Shown here: piece after piece, positions 37,800 to 49,759 of the stretch | Position numbering within the stretch: position 1 is the first letter of the stretch | Layout: each line of letters opens with the position of its first letter | Assembly: GCF_965363235.1 (NCBI RefSeq) | Contig: NC_134846.1 | Span: 71,522,724 to 71,586,723, forward strand | DNA length: 64,000 nucleotides | Source of the DNA: Mytilus galloprovincialis | Taxonomy: Eukaryota > Mollusca > Bivalvia > Mytilida > Mytilidae | Reading direction: 5' to 3' | Position numbers and translations under genes: made by a program | Notes under the pieces: generated by a model | Told to the model about the DNA's origin: nothing | What the model saw: the letters and a program-made list of their open reading frames with translations, nothing else | Database searches by the model: none

Positions 37800-39000
37800 T
37801 TGATTGATAATATATGTTACGTTTGTAGGACGTGTTTTTCAACAAACTATCGTCATTCCCTTGGGATCCAATTGTTTCCCTCTTCTTGTCGACTTGGTCC
37901 TTTGTTCTTATGAGGCTTTCTTCAAACAGGAACTTATTAGGAAGGAAAAAAAGATGTTAGCAATATCATTTAACTTTACTTTCTGCTATATAGATGATGT
38001 TCTGTCTCTTAAAAGTTAAATATTTGGTGACTATGTTGAATGAATCTATCCTCTTTGTGACATTTTTACCTTTTGTGTCTGTTTGTTTTGTTCACACATC
38101 ATTGTCAATATAATGGAATTTGATGTCATACAAGTGAGAGGTTTATCTATAGCTATCAAACCAGGTTTAATGCACCATTTTTTACATAAGAAAATGTCTG
38201 TATCAAGTCAGGAATATGACATTTGTTATCCATTCTTGACTTCTTGATCAGTGACTTTCCGTTTTGAATTTTTCTCAGTGTTAACTATTTTTGTGATTTT
38301 GTGAACATACAGTACAGTCTGTTTCATATATTGACTTACATCTGTTTATAAAATTGACAATGACGGTAGGTAGGAAACAAAACTTTAAGATATTTATAAA
38401 ACAGATGATTTCAGCTTCACAATTGAAAACTTTCCATTTCTATGTAGCAACATTCCAGCAGCGCCTGTATATAGAGTATATATCTCCAACTTCATACGAT
38501 ATTCCAAGGCTTGTATTTCCTATCATGATTTCCTTGATAGACGGTTGCTGCTCACTAGGAAGCTAACAAATTAAGAGTTTCAAATAGTGAAGTTGAAATC
38601 ATCCCTTCGTTAATTTTACTGATGCCATCACGAGTTGATTGACTGTTATGGAATATCCCTTTCACAGATGATATCGGATATGTTCATTTTGTTGCAACTA
38701 CAATCATGTTTTTTTATCACCAATTTGGCCTACCGAATTAGACTATTTATCAGGTTTGTAATAACATGAGCAACACAATGGGTGCAACATGTGGAGCAAG
38801 ATCTCCTTTGCACTTCCAAAGCACCTATGATCACCCCCAGTTATTGGCAGGGTTTGTGTTGCTTAGTCTTTAGCTTTTTGTGTTGTGTCTTGTATACTAT
38901 TGTTTGTCAGTTTGTCTTTTTCTTTTTTAGCCATGGTGTTCAGTTTATTTTTAACCTATGAGTTTGAATGTCGCTCTGGTATCTTTCGCCCTTCTTTTTC
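37800..39000 (+). mobile_element. Penelope-like retroelement relic with reverse transcriptase and 3' tail (family A)
   Basis: The left part encodes reverse transcriptase motifs GRVFQQTIVIPLGSNCFPLL and FCYIDDVLSL, matching the PMGT...AP..A-L and YIDD blocks of Penelope-like elements. The right part (38330-38580) continues the C-terminal region, and the last 350 bp are the non-coding tail ending near CTTTCGCCCTTCTTTTTCA. The GIY-YIG endonuclease is not present. The copy is broken, 5'-truncated and old, and is split by a family C insertion. It defines family A, whose 3' ends recur at 1.5, 10.6, 20.9, 28.0 and 30.75 kb. Confidence 0.75.
38055..38305 (+). repeat. Family C repeat inserted in the Penelope-like relic
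   Basis: GTGTCTGTTTGTTTTGTTCA through AAACCAGGTTTAATGCACCA to TATTTTTGTGATTTTGTGAA. It separates two parts of the family A coding region, so it came later. Confidence 0.65.
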
Positions 39001-39004
39001 AAGT

Positions 39005-40390
39005 AATCTAAAACAATGTGTCAACTTATTCTAATACATTTGAACTATACATGAAACTAGAACTGTTTGTTGATTTGTTAAGTATTAACCTCCTACTTCA
39101 AGAAGCATCTTACCAAATGTACATCTCTACTCTACATGGATCTAGTAATGTGTCCTGGACTCCTGGTGTGTTATTTGGCTTATATTTGTGTTAGTGTTAT
39201 TTGGGATAAAAAATATGTTTTATTTTAAGAAAGAAAATTTTTTATGTTTACATTTAGTAAAATTTTAATTAATTTGTTTATTTAATTTTACCTATGCTGT
39301 GGCATTAGTACTCGAAATGTCACAGTTTGCTCAAAGCACTTTATTTTGAAATATTAATTGTAATTAGCATATGTCACTTTGAAAGTTTAAGATTTTATCA
39401 AAACATTATAGGATTAGGCTTTGTTAATAACGTCTATTTTTGCTAATAAGAGTACTATTAACATGTTGGGACAAATTGAGTTATTTTGGATTTTAGTATA
39501 AATATCGTTGGGAAATTTTGTAAAAGCAGTCAGTGTTTCGGAAGCGTAACCTCACACTACTCATGTCATTATACTGGACCTTTAAGAATGCCTACCAGTT
39601 GGCTGTGTAGTGTTGAGACAAATTTATCTCAGACTCATAAATTAACTTTGAAAAATACTTTTATTTTGAGACTTTTTATATTTGATTTTGAGATTAAGTT
39701 CAATTTATGATTTAGTAATTTTGGCATTTATTTTATATTTTACATTTTAAGGAGCAATAGTTTAACTTTGGATTTGATATTTAGATTTGATACTTTGTAC
39801 TTTGATTAGATTATTATTATTATTATTTGGAATTGTTTACTAATTGATTTGTTATCATTTTTCGTCTAAATTGTTATAGTAATTTAATTATGAAAATCTT
39901 CCTTGCGTTTAAGCTATGCCTATCAGAACATTAAGTCTAGCGATAGACTGACCCCCTGTCCCTTGGTTCCAGCACATACGAGTTAGAGTTAGCTCCCCCT
40001 TATCTAACAGTGCTCTGGAGTGAACCTTGGTGACAAATGTAGCAAGCTTGGTTTACATACGCCAAAACATATCATAATTATTATTGCAAGATTTCCTTTC
40101 CAAGGCTTGAAAAAATAAAGATAAAATTTGTTAAAGTTTTTGTACTTTTACACATTTATTTCAAAGACCTTCTCTTTTCATGTACATGTTGCCTAGACAG
40201 CTATTTCACAATACTGTTCAGCTTGTTTATCACTTTGGTATAACAGTAATGTAACGATTGTTTGGTTCTTCAAGCTTCCCGTTTTCTTATTATGTAACAT
40301 AATCTTTCACATCATGGCATTTTTGTACCTGAATCTTAAATTCATTACCGGTAGTTTGCTAAACACATAACTGTTCTTCGGACTGATTAA
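39005..40390. other. Non-coding stretch downstream of NUDT1
   Basis: No recognised gene. On the minus strand the NUDT1 3' UTR should occupy its right edge; a minus-strand AATAAA (TTTATT at about 40156) would give a UTR of roughly 0.25 kb. Confidence 0.35.
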
Positions 40391-40393
40391 ATA

Positions 40394-43300
40394 TCAGAGG
40401 TCATCAACTTCATCTAATCTGTACTTAAGAATATTGTCATGACCTTGAAACAGGAAGTAACCGGAAAACTTTTGACCTTTAAGATACAGTGGAAACCATA
40501 ATTTATCGTCAGGCCACATCTTATCAAATGGAATGTTAGTGGTATCAAACCACTCTGGTCTCATCTCTGAAAATGAATAAAAAATGTTATTACATTTGTA
40601 CATATTGATATATTATGAATTTAGGGGTTCAATGTGTTTTCCGCATGATTTTGAAGGAATGAAATCTGATCTTTTTGATAATCAAGATGGGAAAAAAATC
40701 TTAAGTAAATAACTCAACCAAAGGCAATCTGAACAGAAGTAATTAGTTACAGTCTGCTAAACACAAATCAGCCAGATAAGGCATTATCCAATATTGCATT
40801 TTTAAGAAGCACATTCACCAAGATATGGAGATATTTTTTTTTTTTTTTTTTTTAGATATAATGAATGAACTGTGTTCTTGTTTTTTCGATATAATGGACG
40901 TGATTCTGTTCATTTCTCATACATTTTCAACAAAAGAAAATGTTTGTACCAAGTGCGTGTACCAAGTACATTTAATATGAGTTGTTTTCCATTTGTTTAA
41001 AGTGTTTGAGCTGTTAATTTTGCCATTTGTGTAGGGACTTTCTGTTTTAAATTTTTATTGGAGTTTGATAATTTTGTGGTTTTACTTTTTACTGATATAA
41101 AATATTTTATAAATGGTAAAAACAAAAAACTCTTAATGAATTGATGTAACAGGGCAAGTGTCTTCTGCTATGCATCAACTACCATGCAAAAAATATGAAA
41201 TATATTTGTCAGGAAAATGAATTATGGGATAAAATATGGACAGGTACCTGAAGATTCTTCTACTGTACCAGTAAACTGTTCTGTTGTAAACACATGGACT
41301 TCCAATAGCTGTGGGTCTCCAACAAATTCAAATTTCAACAAACCTATCTTCTCCAGGATATTACTCACCAGACCACATTCTTCTCTTAATTCTCTAAAAG
41401 ATAAAATATCTTGCCATAACTTGTGAAAATATACAAATATACTAACATTTAAAGAGCCTTTGGTGAGCAAGCTCACTTATCTCCTTCCCTCAAGTAAAAG
41501 GGAAAAGCTTTTAATAACCAGATGGCATAGTTTTTTTCTGCTAACCTTAAAGTATTCTTCTATTTGATTATTCCTCAAAACAGTAATATCATCTTACACA
41601 AATCTATTTCAGTAACCCTGACCTTGAACTAAGACATAGTAATGGATAGGACATACATGAAGTGACCTCAAATTCATATCAATAAAGATTCCCCTCTCAT
41701 TATATGTGACCATAGATCCAAGAAAGGTTTCAATGTCATATCTATTATTTGTATAAGTACCTAGAAACCACTCATCTGTACAAAAGTGTTATATTTTATG
41801 TAGCTACAACCTTGACCTTTGAAATACTGACCCCCAAATCAATAGGGATTTACCTGTATTTATAGAACAAATCCTGGCCAATTTTTTGAAACTTTGTCCT
41901 TGACCTTTGAGATCAAAAATTTATTGGGAAATTTCTCTTATTAATATATGTGATACAAATAAGGTTGCAATACCATATGTTGTATTTGATTCAGCATCAA
42001 GAACCATTTTTCTGCACACATTTTAATCTTGATATTTGACTCATTACCAATAGAGATCTTTCTCTCAAATGTGATCACATATTCAAGTGAGATTGCAAGT
42101 TGCTATACAGTATTCAGCATCTGGAACTAAAATTGACTTGACAGACTGACAAATGGAATGACTTTTGGGGGCAAAAACAATACACCCTGTCACTTTAATT
42201 CATATTGTGGTGTATAATTTGTAGCAGGGGATTTAATTACATTTGTATATAGAATGAACAGAGTTGAAGGTCAAATGAGTAAAGTCAGTTATAAAACTGG
42301 ATATCAACATTCAAAGTATGGGGGTGAGATAAGACTTATTTGGTGACAGGTGGAGTTATATACATAAATGTTAGATGATATGATAATCTTCATATTTCCC
42401 AAAAACTCGGTATCAATTTCTCCTTTCCTGGGTTTTAATCATTATGCTGATGTATTTGTCTCTCTTAGTTTTTTTTAGTAACAGTATAATAATAATAATA
42501 TTATTAAATTCTTTATTTAAAGAGGGTAAACTGAGTTAGTTACAATAAACATCTTCCCTGAGGCCCTCACATACAAATTACAATACAATCAAAAACAGAT
42601 ATTTACACATAGTTAATTTACAGTCATGTAATTCAAAGTATTGTTATTAACATCAGATAATCAAATGAAAATAAAAAATAAACAAAAACATTGTAGAAAA
42701 CATTTCTTATCAAGATTGTGTTAGGTACTTCTTGCTTAAAAGTAAAAGTGTTTTGAGCTTTACACATTTTGTGTGGTAGTTCATTCCATAACATTGATTC
42801 AGAATAAACAAAGGATTTCTTTAAAAGCTCAGCTTTTGGCTTTCGAACTATCAGATTACCTTGAGCGACACCTCAAGGAGTAAGGATTATTATCTGATTT
42901 CAGTTTAAACTTTTGAACTAGGTACATTGGTACTTCCATACACATACATTTATATAGAAGTAAATATTTGTGGTATTTTATTCTGTTGTCAACTGTCATC
43001 CACCCAAGATTTTTTAATAAGGGGCTGAGGGGGATAAAGGATCTGCATCTAGAATTAATCTTGCTGCCCTTTTTTGGAGTTTTAAAATTCTTGTTATCCC
43101 TTCATTTTTACATTCACCGTAAATAATACAGCAGTAGTCAATTAAGGGCAAAATATACCCATTGCATACAAAAGATGTGGTATGATTGCCAATGAGACAA
43201 CTGTCCACAAGAAACCAAAATGACACAGACATTAACAACTATAGGTCACCGTATGGCCTTCAACAATGAGCAAAGCCCATACCGCATAGTCAGCTATAAT

Positions 43301-45084
43301 AGGCCCCGATATGACAATTTAAAACAATTCAAAAGTGAAAACAAATGGCCTCATTTAAATAAAAAAATGAACGAAAAACAAAAATGTAACACAAAAACAA
43401 ACGACAACCACTGAATTACAGGCTCCTGACTTGGGACAGGCACATACATAAATAATGTGGCGGGGTTAAACATGTTACCGGGATCCCAACCCTCCCCCTA
43501 ACCTGGGACAGTGGTATAACAGTACAACATAAGAACAAACTATAAAAATCAGTTGAATAAGGCTTAACTCATCAGATGGACAAAAATACAAGTGGACGAT
43601 GCCGGGTACTTGTACATCCCGACAACAAAAAGACACTAGGAACAGATTTGATGAGAGTACTCGCAGTTATCTGACAGCTAGTTCAAAGCCACTAACAACT
43701 AATACAAAAATCATGCATCTCAGACTAAACTATCAATCCGTACACATCCAACATCCAATGGATTTAGTGTAAAGACATCATAAACAGTCAGAGAAAAACA
43801 TGACCTTGTGCAATGCCAGTTACAGGTATCGACAGATTGTAGATAATATGTTTTCCTTGCATTTATATCTAAAAATTTCTTTATTTTAGAAAGAAGGTAT
43901 ATTCTGGATGATATATTAGCACAAACTTGATCAATTTGATTTCTCCAATTAAGTGTGCTGTCAATTTTAACACCTAATAATTTTTCACATGAAGAATTTT
44001 GTAATACAAGTTTGGTTGATAAGTCTGAATTGATAGTTTCTGTTTTGTTCCAGTAACCAAACATTTTGTTTTATTTGCATTAATGAACATGTCATTCATT
44101 TTACACCACTCTTTAACCCTGTATAAATCTTCTTGAACATCATCATGTATATTTTCTATGATTTTCCCAGATTTATGAAGAGTGGTGTCATCCGCATATA
44201 GGTCTGTTTCACAATTTTCATTGCATAAGGGGAGGTCGTTTATAAATAGTACAAACAATAGGGGACCAAGTATAGAAACTTGAGGGACACCAAATTTTAC
44301 ATGTTTTTGTTCAGAATAAACATTACAAATGTTTACCTGCTGTTTTCTGTTATTGAGGTATGACTTGAAAAAACTAACAGTAGCCTCACTAAATCCATAA
44401 ACAGTGGAAGCAATTGATAATTAAAGATAAGGCTGTAAACCCAAATTCTTACAGTGTCATAAAATCTATGAATTCCTTATAAATCATGTACATTGTAGGT
44501 TTGTAGAAGTTAAACTTAACAAACTGTTTCCATTAAATGTTCAACTATAAATCATAGTTCAAGCCATGCATGTGTTGTTCTGATGAACCGAGTTGAAAAT
44601 TCTTTTTTTTAACAAATGATTGTAACTCTATCATTTCCATATTGTCAGCAATTGATCTTTTCCAAAGTTTATATAAATTTCTCTCATCAAATTTTTGTAA
44701 GCTTATGCTTCAGGGAACAATGGCATACAACTTTTTGACAGTCCAGTAGGTTATCAACAAGCATCATCTTTGCATCATTTCCCTAAATTATAGCGAAATT
44801 GGACCTCCAATGGATTTTGAAATTAGGCAATTTTATTATAAACAGTTGTTTATGATTGTTTCTTGAAGTAGAAAATTGGCAAAATTAAATGAAAGATATA
44901 TAAATGTTGATAAAAGATCAATTACAAATGTTTACCTTTTTGCACCATCAATAATAGTTTCTTGCTTTTCTACTTTTCCACCAAATCCATTCCACCTTCC
45001 TTCACCAAATCCTCTTTTTTTCATTCCAAGTAAAATTCTTTTTCCATCTCTAACTAGAACAAGTGTCAAGATTTTGTTCATCAT
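40394..45084 (-). CDS. NUDT1: NUDT1/MTH1, oxidised purine nucleoside triphosphatase, three exons, 155 aa
   Basis: Hydrolyses 8-oxo-dGTP and related oxidised purine triphosphates to monophosphates, cleaning the nucleotide pool in cytosol and mitochondria. Exons are 45084-44936, 41393-41248 and 40566-40394, with GT-AG borders and phases joining in frame (AAA AG|A GAA; TCA G|AG ATG); human MTH1 is 156 aa. The Nudix box is complete: G36-x5-E42-x7-R50-E51-L52-x-E54-E55-x-G57-L58, split by intron 1 inside the R50 codon. Substrate-pocket residues match human: N32 in RWNGFGGK, F26, and W116/D118/D119 in [10 protein letters not shown]. The C-terminus [22 protein letters not shown] matches the human end. 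Two adjacent Met codons start the frame; the first (45084) is chosen. Intron 1 is 3.5 kb and contains a LINE. The copy looks intact. Confidence 0.97.
40930..41095 (+). repeat. Family C copy in NUDT1 intron 2
   Basis: CAAGTACATTTAATATGAGT, TAGGGACTTTCTGTTTTAAA and a 3' TTGTGGTTTTACTTTTTACT. Opposite strand to the gene, 5'-truncated. Confidence 0.55.
41450..42210. repeat. Probable dispersed repeat with TGACCTTGA motifs in NUDT1 intron 1
   Basis: Begins near a short hairpin TGAGC-AA-GCTCA (41464-41475). It contains repeated blocks of ACCTTGACCTTTGA type (about 41617, 41810, 41899) and the recurring phrase ...ATATGTGA...CAAG/AAGGTT. Repeats of this style are common in molluscs, but I could not assign a class. 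Confidence 0.4.
42490..44405 (-). mobile_element. 5'-truncated LINE reverse transcriptase in NUDT1 intron 1
   Basis: On the minus strand: [15 protein letters not shown], then [20 protein letters not shown] (the usual GVPQGS has V for G), [35 protein letters not shown], and after an insertion [20 protein letters not shown] with [10 protein letters not shown]. The 3' end near 42490 has an (ATT)n tail. Type is Jockey/CR1-like, a different family from the LINE at 3.7-6.9 kb. It is frame-broken: the C-terminal part after about 43.0 kb has several stops, and it is split by family B. Same strand as NUDT1. Confidence 0.85.
43165..43845 (-). repeat. Family B retroelement 3' end inserted in the LINE
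   Basis: Plus strand AAGATGTGGTATGATTGCCA is the reverse complement of the constant B 3' end; it continues through ACCGTATGGCCTTCAACAAT, GGTTAAACATGTTACCGGGA and GGGTACTTGTACATCCCGAC. The longest B copy here. It interrupts the LINE coding region between YYLQS and [10 protein letters not shown]. Confidence 0.65.
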
Positions 45085-45089
45085 TGCCT

Positions 45090-46415
45090 AAAAAACTAAA
45101 ACAAATATAAAAAGAATATTTAGTAATGTTTCCAGAAATGGTGCATGCTTTAAATTCCATGGAATAAAGAGAAAACTTGTAAAATTGGCATGTTCCATGA
45201 TCCATATGAAAATCAGAACTTCAATTCTTTTAAGACATCTTTAAAACCTCAGTATCATTTCCATGAAGATGTTTTGGTGCTCATCTAATTCTGGTATCAA
45301 CTATATCCAAACAAAGAGACTCTTATAGATTAGAACAATGTATGTATATTGTGATACAATTTGCCTAGAGTTGACTGGTAGGTTATTGGTGATGATCACC
45401 AAGAATTATAAGGAAAAACATCACTGTACATGTTATTTCTGTGGATTTATTTATTTTAGTGGGTTACATAATACACTTTTCATCAATTGAGGAAAACTTG
45501 TAATTCCATAGAAATCTGATTTTGTGGTTTTTCCATAGCCTGCATACAAGTCTTTACAAAATGTATACTTTATTAAAATCTAAACTTGTCTTAGTTTACC
45601 CACAAAAATAGGTATCCCATTGACAATGAATCCACAGTAATGTAAATATAACATGGTGTAATAAATGAAACAATATACAATAAAAACTAGATTGAGACAA
45701 GTGCCTGTGGTCTTTTGACAGAAAAATGGGAAAGTCCCAATAACTATCAAGAATCAACTATGATCAACTATCTTCCTAGTCAGAGATTACTCTGATGTCC
45801 AATGGCTGTTTTGACAGACAAGCTGGGACCAATTCGGACTACTATCTTCCCTGAATGTTTTGACAATTACTATGATTGTATAACAAAAGGGAATGCATCT
45901 TACTAAGACTATGCTATTACAAATGGCGGATCCATAAAAGGGGGGGTGGGGGTCCAGGTGTTAGAAACTCCCCCTTTTTAATGATCGATGCATCTAAATA
46001 GGGACATGTAATTGGAACACCGCCTGTTTTTCGAACCTCCCCCCTCTTTAAAAAATTGCTGGATTGGAGCATTCGCCCCTACTATAAGCATGATAAGTCA
46101 TAAAGGTTTTTATATTTTTTTTTAAACCAGCCGATCTAACACGGAAAACATACATACATCAAATTAAAACACTTAAGTCTAACCTGCTTAAGTAAAATAT
46201 GGCAAATCTATTTAACTTCTTGGTTGTTTTTGTTTTTAAAAAGTAAACAAACGATGATCCAACCGGGGAGATTTCAAAACAAAACAACACGTTTTCTACT
46301 TTCCTTTTCAATACAAGCGTCTGACTGAAAATAATCGTTTGTAAGATGCAAAAATTACCTAACCAATCACCAAAAGGACTCTTTAACGGTAGCATACAAT
46401 AACGACCTGTATAAA
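45090..46415. other. Region upstream of NUDT1, mostly unrecognised
   Basis: Should contain the NUDT1 promoter and possible 5' UTR exons, none of which I can place. A loose GGCGGATCC-type relic with runs of G and C lies at about 45925-46080. Confidence 0.35.
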
Positions 46416-46419
46416 TAAA

Positions 46420-46525
46420 GGCAACAGTAGTATACCGCTGTTCAAAACTCGTAAATCTATGGACAAAAAACAAAATCGGGGTAGCAAACTAAAACTGAGG
46501 GAAACGCATTAAATATAAGAGTATT
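46420..46525 (+). repeat. Family E fragment
   Basis: GCAACAGTAGTATACCGCTG, then AATCGGGGTAGCAAACTAAA. Truncated after AAATATAAGAG. Confidence 0.55.
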
Positions 46526-46959
46526 CGATGTTTGCTATACCACGGTCAATTTCAATGCGTTTTGTGACTATACCACTATAACAATTGCAATGGAAGGATT
46601 TTTTTGCAGTGTTTTGATAAATGATTTTACTTTGTATCTATGTATCATTTCTGAAACATTGAATGTTTATCAAGGGTTTATATTTTGTATAAAGTCAATA
46701 ATTATGTATTTTGCCTCAAATACGCAAATGAAAGTTCCGAAAACTGTACCAATACAAAACAACATGTTTTGGGAAATTATAGCAAAACTTTTGGTTGACA
46801 AACTTTTATTCGTTATTGCTAAAAAAAATTAACTTAACAGTAGTGTCATTTTCACCCTACCAGGCAGTTTACCTCTATTACTTATTATGATGTGGACTAG
46901 TCATTGTTGAATCTCGGATTGGATTGAATAATTATTAGTTTCAAACTTTTTTTTACACA

Positions 46960-47065
46960 TGCATGAATGTGTACAGTAATTCAAATGACCGTTTATATCT
47001 GACTATGCGGTATGGGTTTTGCTCATTGTTGAATGCCATACGGCGACCTAAAAGGTCATTTTTTT
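46960..47065 (+). repeat. Family B fragment
   Basis: TGACTATGCGGTATGGGTTT, GCTCATTGTTGAATGCCATA and CGGCGACC match the B body. It lacks the usual 3' end. Confidence 0.55.
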
Positions 47066-47178
47066 AAAAAGAGAAATGCAAAAATACAATTTCATGCACG
47101 GCTATGTCAGATACAAGTATTGTTTATCACAACAACAAAAACAAACTCTTTTGTTCTGTCTCATTATAATGATATAAC

Positions 47179-47223
47179 ACATCACAATCTTAACAGTGAA
47201 CATCACTGTTAAGATTGTGATGT
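47179..47223. repeat. Perfect 21-bp inverted repeat, 3-nt loop
   Basis: Arms at 47179-47199 and 47203-47223 are exact reverse complements (core CACAATCTTAACAGTGA) around the loop ACA. The right arm is the left end of the Penelope-like relic that follows. Confidence 0.92.
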
Positions 47224-47480
47224 TTTCCCTCAATATTGACACAAATGGACGACTTCACACTAAAATCTATTTCTATTTCAACTTCCTAATTATCAATTTC
47301 CCATATCTCAGCAGAAACATACTCTCTGTCCCATCGTATGGTGTGTGCATATCTCAGTTGATACATTATGCCCGTTCATGTTTATTTCATAATGAATTCA
47401 TCTACAAACGCAGAAACTGTTCAAACAGAGTTTTGAGGAGAAACGATTAAAATTGACATTCTGTTAATTTTATGGACCCC
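47196..47480 (+). mobile_element. Penelope-like reverse transcriptase C-terminal relic, second subfamily
   Basis: Encodes NIDTNGRLHTKIY, IINFPYLSRNILSVPSYGVC and ISQLIHYARSC, the block that follows the YIDD motif in bivalve Penelope-like elements (compare the diverged equivalent at 38.33-38.55 kb). Only a fragment; broken and old. It differs clearly from family A, so a second lineage. Confidence 0.7.
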
Positions 47481-47484
47481 ATCA

Positions 47485-48100
47485 AGAATAGGTTGATCTA
47501 TACAATCTATGTATAAACTAACTATCTAAGGCCGTGTTCACATTGACCTAAACTCGGTATTGTTTTACCATGTATATTTAAGGAAGAAACGATTTTTGAA
47601 TAAAATTGAAATTTTTAACAATTATTAATAAAGTTCTTTACAGAAATATTTGTCAAAACTTGACATATATCTATTTGTTATGAAAAAACCTTTACGTATC
47701 ATTCATTCAAGACTTAAAGAATCACCATTGCAGAACACATAATTCATTTAGAAAAGGTCTTCCCGAATCGACTGGACGTACACAGAAACATTTGCCAATG
47801 GTCTTTACTCAAACAACGATTCACTCATAAATGCATAACTGAAAAAAGTGTGAGGTAAATTGTATTGTATGTCTAGTATCTCCGATCCGTTAAAATACAC
47901 TTAGAAATCATAATAAAAAAATTACCCCCTCCCTTTGCCAAATACTCCTTGGAGAAGAAATATCATTTGAAACAAACAAAAAAGATAGAAATGTAGTGAT
48001 CCTTAACATCTCAATCCTTGTTCGAGCTTCGTCTGTAAGCACACTACGTTTTTATTCAATTTTTTTACGATGCTAGCAATAAAATATTTTTTTTCAATAT
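47485..48100. other. Non-coding stretch, nothing recognised
   Basis: No exon-like frame and no matched repeat. Confidence 0.35.
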
Positions 48101-48104
48101 TACG

Positions 48105-48206
48105 TAAAAAAAATCCAGTGTCTATGCTGGGTTTCGAACTCAAGACCTTTAGCATATCAACCCACGACACATCTTCATCCACTACACTAGGACTTCTGGA
48201 TTCCAA
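48105..48206 (-). tRNA. tRNA-like sequence (SINE head or tRNA pseudogene) with T8 terminator
   Basis: Minus strand has box A TAGTGTAGTGG, box B GAGTTCGAAACCC, and a run of eight T about 20 nt after box B, as for a Pol III terminator. The acceptor stem is not convincing, so a functional tRNA is unlikely. It may be a SINE head or a relic. Confidence 0.5.
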
Positions 48207-48829
48207 CTATTAGTAATTAAACATACTCAAAGAAAGCAAGATATTTTTATAAGTGGGGCGAGTTTGGAGACCTTTATTCAGTGGAATTTAAACCCTTTTC
48301 GTTAGTAAGTAAGTTATCAGACTGATTGTTCAATTTGATTTTACACTTTTTCAAAATGGGGCGAGTCGGTAAGGGGACAACCATTTGATATTCTGGGAGG
48401 GGCCAGGAGGATTTTGAAAATAAATAACTCAGCCTTGATAATCACAAAAATAGATGGTTTGTTCTGTGGTAGTTTGAAAATAAATTACCTGACTTGCAAT
48501 GTATCAGTTGAAAATAGATAACTCAGCAGGTCTGATTGTACTTCCTAGGTATTTAAATGTTTCTGTGATGGGAAGATCTCCCATCTACTAAGACAGGTGC
48601 TGTGTTATTGATATTTATAGGGTCATGACTTCTGTTTTCGTTTGGCTAATTTTAAGTCCAACTTGACTGGCAAAAGTATTAAGGCGGTTTGTCTTCTCTT
48701 GGAAATGATGGTGTGTGTGAGATTAAAGAGCAAGATCAACATCAAAATCGAGATCTTCTAATGTTGATAAAATGTTCCATCTTATTCCTCTTGGAGCATC
48801 TTTTGAATCAGTGGTGTACATGAGGTTAA

Positions 48830-49075
48830 AAGTAAAATCACAAAAATACTGAACTCAGAGGTAAATTCAAAAGGAAAGTCCCTAATCAAATGGCAAAATC
48901 AAAAGCTCAAACACATCAAACGAATGGATAACATCGGTTATATTCGGCTGACTTGGCACAGACATTTTCTATAATGTAGTAAATGGTGAATTGAAGTTGG
49001 TTTTATAGCTATCTAAACCTATCGCTTGTATGACAGTCGCTTGATTAAAATTCCACATTAAGGTTGCTATAGATA
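48830..49075 (-). repeat. Family C repeat copy
   Basis: AAAGTAAAATCACAAAAATA, then AAAGTCCCTAATCAAATGGC and TTTTATAGCTATCTAAACC. A longer C copy in opposite orientation. Confidence 0.6.
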
Positions 49076-49079
49076 TAAG

Positions 49080-49740
49080 CATAATATTGATTGATTAATC
49101 ATTGCTTCACGTCTAGTTTGAATTATACTATGCATTTTAAGTTAATACATTGCGTAGGTTCTGCCACCTTGTTGGATGGGAGAGAAATTATCCTTGTAGC
49201 ATGACTAAGCATATCACCTACGGAATGCCAGAGTGTTGTTGCGAACATAATTTAACAACCAAAGAACGTGGAATTCAGCTTACGTGAGGCAACGGATTTA
49301 TCGACCCCTTTCAATCGGGCCCGGGATGTGGCTGTGTAAATATACATCCAGCATAGCCGACGCGGGCGCACTATTTTTAAAGTATAGAAGACGTTGCTTA
49401 TTAGAAAACTTGTGCCTAATCCATTTTTCCTTTTTTAACAAGAAAATATGTTTAAACTTACTTCTTCTATCGTCAGGGAATGAGTTACCATATTTCTAGA
49501 CTGAAGTAAAACCTAGTCTGAATGAGATGATTGTAATTCGCTACTGTGGAATTTACTTTAAATAAATCATTATTGTCATATTTAAATTCATATATTAAGG
49601 AGATAATTAATGCAGTAAAATGATAATTGCAATATGTTGTAGTAAATATCTTCATTTTTCTAGGTTTGTTTTCATGGTTTTGAATTGAAGATTGTGGTGC
49701 TTTTGAGGCAACTTTAACATTACAATATCAGTAAAATATT
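49080..49740. other. Non-coding stretch, nothing recognised
   Basis: No exon-like frame. A slightly GC-richer patch (ATCGGGCCCGGGATGTGG) lies near 49315. Confidence 0.35.
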
Positions 49741-49759
49741 GGTCGTTTATAGAAATAAG

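Noticed and set aside
39100-40080. Possible fossil LTR-type element suggested by GTGTCCTGGACTCC and a later CTCTGGAGTGAACC stretch
   Set aside because: No long direct repeats, primer-binding site or coding remnants could be recognised, so no element is claimed.
40394-40603. Separate 69-aa protein on the minus strand
   Set aside because: It is NUDT1 exon 3 plus intron sequence; the acceptor at 40566/40567 joins it in phase to exon 2.
41610-41910. TGACCTTGA/TGACCTTTG motifs as nuclear-receptor response elements for NUDT1
   Set aside because: They recur with their surroundings as part of a dispersed repeat, which explains them without a regulatory role.
44876-45091. Plus-strand 71-aa frame opposite NUDT1
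   Set aside because: It is the antisense shadow of NUDT1 exon 1, whose minus-strand reading matches the MTH1 N-terminus and Nudix box.
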